Source: JAPSGM01 sp036556985 (GTDB lineage: Bacteria; Chloroflexota; Limnocylindria; QHBO01). Taken from it: a stretch of DNA of 9,648 nucleotides. Below, piece by piece: positions 7,277 to 9,648 of the stretch. The notes below the pieces were generated by a model. It saw only the letters and a list, made by a program, of their open reading frames with translations. It searched no databases and was not told the DNA's origin. Position 1 is the stretch's first letter. Every line of letters starts with the position of its first letter. The stretch covers positions 1 to 9,648 of the forward strand of contig DATBIK010000015.1 of the NCBI GenBank assembly GCA_036556985.1. The letters are read 5' to 3'. Both the position numbers and the translations under genes were made by a program.

Positions 7277-7848
7277 CCGAGTCGCGCCCGCCCGTCCCTG
7301 AACGGCCCCTGCTCAGCGGCGATCGCGTCTGGCTGCGCCCCCTCGAGGAGCGCGACATGCCTGCCTACGTGGCGGCCATCAACGACACCGAGGTCGGCGG
7401 CATCGCCGGATACGGGTGGCCGCAGAGCGTCGGGCAGGCCACCGCCTGGCTCACCCGGGTCATGGAGGGCTGGGGCCGGGACGGCTTCTTCTTTGCCGTC
7501 TGCGAGCTCGGCGATGACCGGTTCGTCGGCACCACCTGGTTGAAGGAGCTGAACCTCATGCATGGGAACGCCGAGCTGGCGATCTGCATGGACCGCGATC
7601 ACATCGGCGCCGGATGGGGGAGCGAGGCCCAGCGAGTCCTGCTCGCGTTCGCCTTCCGGACCGTGGGCCTCGCACGCGTCTACCTCACCACCAGCGCCGA
7701 GGACAATGCGCGGGCGATCCGCTCGTATGAGAAGGTCGGCTTCCAGGTCGAAGGCCGGATGCGCAGCGCCTACCGCGGCGCAGTGGGCCTGCACGACGCC
7801 CTGCTGATGTCGATCCTTCGCGAGGAGTGGGAGGCGGCGAACCCCTAG
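7273..7848 (+). CDS. GNAT-family N-acetyltransferase, RimJ/RimL-like
   Basis: Acetyl-CoA-dependent acetyltransferase of unknown substrate. The 191-residue protein begins with the typical LLSGDRVWLRPLEERD (13-28), has the acetyl-CoA pyrophosphate-binding motif A as IGAGWGSEAQ (111-120) and the C-terminal NARAIRSYEKVGF segment (145-157) common to the RimJ/RimL (Acetyltransf_3) group. Members modify protein N-termini, lysines, antibiotics or other amines, so function cannot be read from the fold. Its ATG overlaps the epimerase stop (ATGA, 7273-7276), with GAGGAGG at 7262-7268 as ribosome site, so it is translated with the propionate pathway. A role in acyl-lysine control of the CoA enzymes is conceivable but purely inferred. 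Last gene of the plus-strand operon. Confidence 0.88.
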   Translation: MTESRPPVPERPLLSGDRVWLRPLEERDMPAYVAAINDTEVGGIAGYGWPQSVGQATAWLTRVMEGWGRDGFFFAVCELGDDRFVGTTWLKELNLMHGNAELAICMDRDHIGAGWGSEAQRVLLAFAFRTVGLARVYLTTSAEDNARAIRSYEKVGFQVEGRMRSAYRGAVGLHDALLMSILREEWEAANP

Positions 7849-7852
7849 GGCC

Positions 7853-7867
7853 GGGGCACGCCGCCCC
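7853..7867. terminator. Weak GC hairpin between convergent genes
   Basis: GGGGC and GCCCC pair around a 5-base loop in the 25-base gap between the convergent GNAT and lipoprotein genes. There is no following T-run on either strand, so it could be a Rho-independent terminator only of the GC-stem type, or chance in GC-rich DNA. Confidence 0.2.
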
Positions 7868-7873
7868 ACCGGG

Positions 7874-8428
7874 TTACTCCTCGATCGGCTCGCCGTCGGC
7901 GCCGAAGACGAACCACACGCCGCCGACGCCCTGGCCGTTCGTGTCACCCGCGGCGCCGTCGCCGCTGAAGTAGTACGCCGGGAAGCCGTTCACGGTCAGC
8001 ATGGTCGTGCCGTCCGTGGCCTCGGCCGTGCCGAGCGTGGCGTCGACGCCGTCGCCAGCCGTCGGCGAACCCTCGGCCGGGACCGGCGGCCAGTTCGCGA
8101 GGCAGTCGCCGGCGCAGGTGCTCGTGTCCTCGCTGTCGTTCGCGAAGTAGTAGATCGTGTTGCCCTCGGCGTCGGTGAGGATCTCGCCGAGGTCTGAGCT
8201 CGCGACCAGCACGGAAGCGTCAGCGGCCATCGACTCGGCCGCGGACTCCTCTGCCGATGGCGCCATCGACTCGGCCATCGACTCGGCCGCGGAGGCGGCG
8301 GTCGACTCGCTCGGCGCGACGCTCGTGCCCGCATCGGTGCAGGCGGCGAGGAGGAGCATGACGGAGAGGCCGGTGCCGGCGATCGCGAGCCGGGACGGGC
8401 GCCGAATGGACGCGGACGCGTGTGCCAT
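7874..8428 (-). CDS. Lipoprotein with 'secreted repeat' motifs (PF03640-like)
   Basis: Predicted membrane-anchored extracytoplasmic lipoprotein, 184 residues. It has a basic N-terminus (RR at 9-10, R13), a hydrophobic stretch and the lipobox LLAAC with the lipidated Cys at 30. A low-complexity spacer of Ala, Glu, Ser and Met (about 40-70, with repeated AESM units) follows. The folded part has two copies of the secreted-repeat motif: about 73-116 (LGEILTDAEGNTIYYF, then CAGDCLANWPP with paired cysteines 105 and 109) and about 142-178 (LTVNGFPAYYF ... GVWFVFGADG). The family's biochemical function is unknown; it is common in actinobacterial and Chloroflexota surface lipoproteins. The ATG has AGGGGG 7 bases upstream as a weak ribosome site. 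A 69-base gap separates it from the NTF2-like gene upstream, so it may have its own promoter, though none is clear. Confidence 0.85.
   Translation of the reverse strand: MAHASASIRRPSRLAIAGTGLSVMLLLAACTDAGTSVAPSESTAASAAESMAESMAPSAEESAAESMAADASVLVASSDLGEILTDAEGNTIYYFANDSEDTSTCAGDCLANWPPVPAEGSPTAGDGVDATLGTAEATDGTTMLTVNGFPAYYFSGDGAAGDTNGQGVGGVWFVFGADGEPIEE
8226..8288 (-). repeat. Short internal repeats encoding the AESM-rich spacer
   Basis: The 15-mer gccatcgactcggcc (plus strand) occurs exactly at 8226-8240, 8262-8276 and 8274-8288, the last two overlapping by three bases. The first and third copies share a longer 21-base identity (8225-8245 and 8273-8293). It encodes the Ala-Glu-Ser-Met units of the lipoprotein spacer and could expand or contract by slippage. 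Confidence 0.7.
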
Positions 8429-8497
8429 GGGGAGGCCCCCTGGTGCGGATTCGGGTCGCCCCCCAGTACGCGACGGGTTACGGCGAGCCGGTGGGTC

Positions 8498-8887
8498 TCA
8501 GGACCAGAACTCGTCGAGGGCTGCCGGGTCCCAGTCGTACGACCACGTCTCGACGATCCTGCCGTCTCGGACGTGGTAGACGACCACGCGATTGAAGTCG
8601 AGCGATCGGTCGCCCCGGATGGCCCGCTCGGTCACCAGGGCCACCGCGTGGTCCGGGCCGGCCACGAAGTCGTGGAGCCCCACGACCTCGATCGTCCCTC
8701 CCTGGCGTTCGAAGACTGCGCCGTAGGCGTCGAGGAACGCCTGCTTCCCGTGGAAGTCGCCGGAGAGCGGGCCATGACCGGCGACGTGATGGACGACTTC
8801 GTCGGCCCAGAACGCCATGGCAGCGTCCCAGTCGTTGCGCAGCCAGGCGTCGAAGTAGGCGCGCATCGTGTCCGGGGGGTCGGTCAT
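8498..8887 (-). CDS. NTF2-like / SnoaL-family protein of unknown function
   Basis: A 129-residue protein with the NTF2-like cone fold pattern: an N-terminal helix pair (TMRAYFDAWLRNDWDAAMAFWADEVVHHV, about 7-35), a central FHGKQAFLDAYGAVFE helix (45-60), and a C-terminal beta sheet ending in FNRVVVYHVRDGRIVETWSY (98-117). This matches the SnoaL-like or ketosteroid-isomerase-like group, which includes small isomerases, hydrolases and non-catalytic proteins; no specific substrate can be named. ATG 8887 was chosen; an in-frame ATG seven codons later is possible. Ribosome-site support is weak. It begins 14 bases after the sucD stop on the same strand, so the two are probably cotranscribed, but nothing in its sequence ties it to CoA chemistry. 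Confidence 0.82.
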   Translation of the reverse strand: MTDPPDTMRAYFDAWLRNDWDAAMAFWADEVVHHVAGHGPLSGDFHGKQAFLDAYGAVFERQGGTIEVVGLHDFVAGPDHAVALVTERAIRGDRSLDFNRVVVYHVRDGRIVETWSYDWDPAALDEFWS

Positions 8888-8901
8888 CGAAGCGGCGCCT
8901 G

Positions 8902-9648
8902 TCAGCGCACCCCGGCGTCGCGGAGCAGCTGCGGGATCTGCGACGGGGAGTCGGCGACCCGGATGTCGGCATCCTCCAGCGCGGCGCGCTTGGACTCCGC
9001 CGTCCCGGCGCCGCCGGAGATGATCGCGCCGGCGTGCCCCATCCGCCGCCCGGGCGGCGCGGTGCGGCCGGCGATGAAGGCCGCCATCGGCTTGCGCACC
9101 TCGCGGGCGCAGAACTCGGCGGCGCGCTCCTCCTCCTCGCCGCCGATCTCGCCGATCATCACGATCGCCTCGGTGGCGGGATCGCGATTCAGCAGGTCGA
9201 GGGCGTCGGTGAAGCTGGTCCCCACGATCGGGTCGCCGCCGATGCCGACGCAGGTCGTCTGGCCAAGCCCGGCATCGGTCATGGCCTGCACCACCTCGTA
9301 GGTGAGCGTACCGGAGCGCGAGACGAGGCCCACCGGTCCGGGCCGATGGATGTTGCCGGGGATGATGCCCACCTTCGCCTCGCCGACGCTCGTCAGGCCG
9401 GGGCAGTTCGGCCCGATGAGCCGCACGCCCTCCGCCTTGAGCACGTGGTAGACGCGCAGCATGTCGAGGGCGGGGATGCCCTCGGTGATGCAGATGACGA
9501 GCGAGAGGCCGGCGGCAGCGGCCTCGAGCATTGCGTCCGGCGCAGCGGCGGCCGGGACGAAGATGCACGACGCGTTGGCGCCGGTCTCGCGCACCGCCTC
9601 GACGACGGTGTCGTACACGGGCACGCGGCCGTCGAGCGCCGCCTGGCC
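8902..9648 (-). CDS. sucD: Succinyl-CoA ligase (synthetase) alpha subunit, N-terminus cut by window edge
   Basis: CoA-binding and phosphohistidine subunit of the TCA-cycle enzyme interconverting succinyl-CoA and succinate with ATP or GTP. The 248 residues in the window run from within the N-terminal CoA-binding Rossmann domain (GQAALDGRVPVYDTVVEAV) to the stop; roughly the first 40-50 residues lie beyond the edge. Visible signatures are ICITEGIP, LIGPNCPGL and GIIPG in the middle, and the active-site histidine in RRMGHAGAIISGG (codon at 9036-9034). An internal GTG at 9624 is not the true start because the conserved reading frame continues to the edge. sucC would be expected upstream, outside the window. 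The product of the neighbouring convergent mutase operon is this enzyme's substrate. Confidence 0.95.
   Translation of the reverse strand, partial: GQAALDGRVPVYDTVVEAVRETGANASCIFVPAAAAPDAMLEAAAAGLSLVICITEGIPALDMLRVYHVLKAEGVRLIGPNCPGLTSVGEAKVGIIPGNIHRPGPVGLVSRSGTLTYEVVQAMTDAGLGQTTCVGIGGDPIVGTSFTDALDLLNRDPATEAIVMIGEIGGEEEERAAEFCAREVRKPMAAFIAGRTAPPGRRMGHAGAIISGGAGTAESKRAALEDADIRVADSPSQIPQLLRDAGVR

Overview
This is a very GC-rich, gene-dense bacterial chromosome segment. It uses many TTG and GTG starts, 4-base ATGA/GTGA gene overlaps and few strong Shine-Dalgarno sites. The gene content (ParA/ParB, a propionyl-CoA carboxylase with separate subunits, a split B12-dependent mutase, a lipoprotein with Ala/Glu/Ser/Met repeats) fits an uncultured Chloroflexota (for example a Limnocylindria-like soil lineage) or a deep actinobacterial lineage. 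That placement is inference from protein style and base composition, not a tested assignment.

Layout. (1) Positions 1-1446, minus strand: a parA-parB pair, with parB cut by the left window edge. (2) Positions 1447-1620: a 174-base divergent control region. It holds a predicted parA promoter, a perfect DnaA box, a second near-perfect DnaA box, an 18-base inverted repeat and a -10 box facing right. (3) Positions 1621-1696, plus strand: a tRNA with CAU anticodon and encoded CCA, with features of the lysidine-modified tRNA-Ile2. (4) Positions 1716-7848, plus strand: a tightly packed operon of carboxyltransferase (pccB), biotin carboxylase, biotin carrier protein, methylmalonyl-CoA mutase catalytic subunit, methylmalonyl-CoA epimerase and a GNAT acetyltransferase. 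(5) Positions 7874-9648, minus strand: a lipoprotein with 'secreted repeat' motifs, an NTF2/SnoaL-like protein and succinyl-CoA ligase alpha subunit (sucD), the last cut by the right edge.

How it works together. The central operon encodes nearly all of the methylmalonyl-CoA route: propionyl-CoA is carboxylated to (S)-methylmalonyl-CoA by the three carboxylase proteins, epimerised to the (R) form, and rearranged to succinyl-CoA. SucD, convergent to the operon, would interconvert succinyl-CoA and succinate. The mutase has only its catalytic barrel; the cobalamin-binding subunit and the MeaB/ArgK chaperone GTPase are not in the window and must be elsewhere. The route could run oxidatively (propionate, odd-chain fatty acids, branched amino acids) or support carbon fixation as in some Chloroflexota; the sequence does not decide.

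I see no convincing undescribed multi-gene system. The points most worth a second look are the control region between parA and the tRNA, the carboxylase operon starting directly off the tRNA 3' end, a possible leaderless internal promoter before the mutase, and the GNAT gene translationally coupled to the end of the propionate operon.
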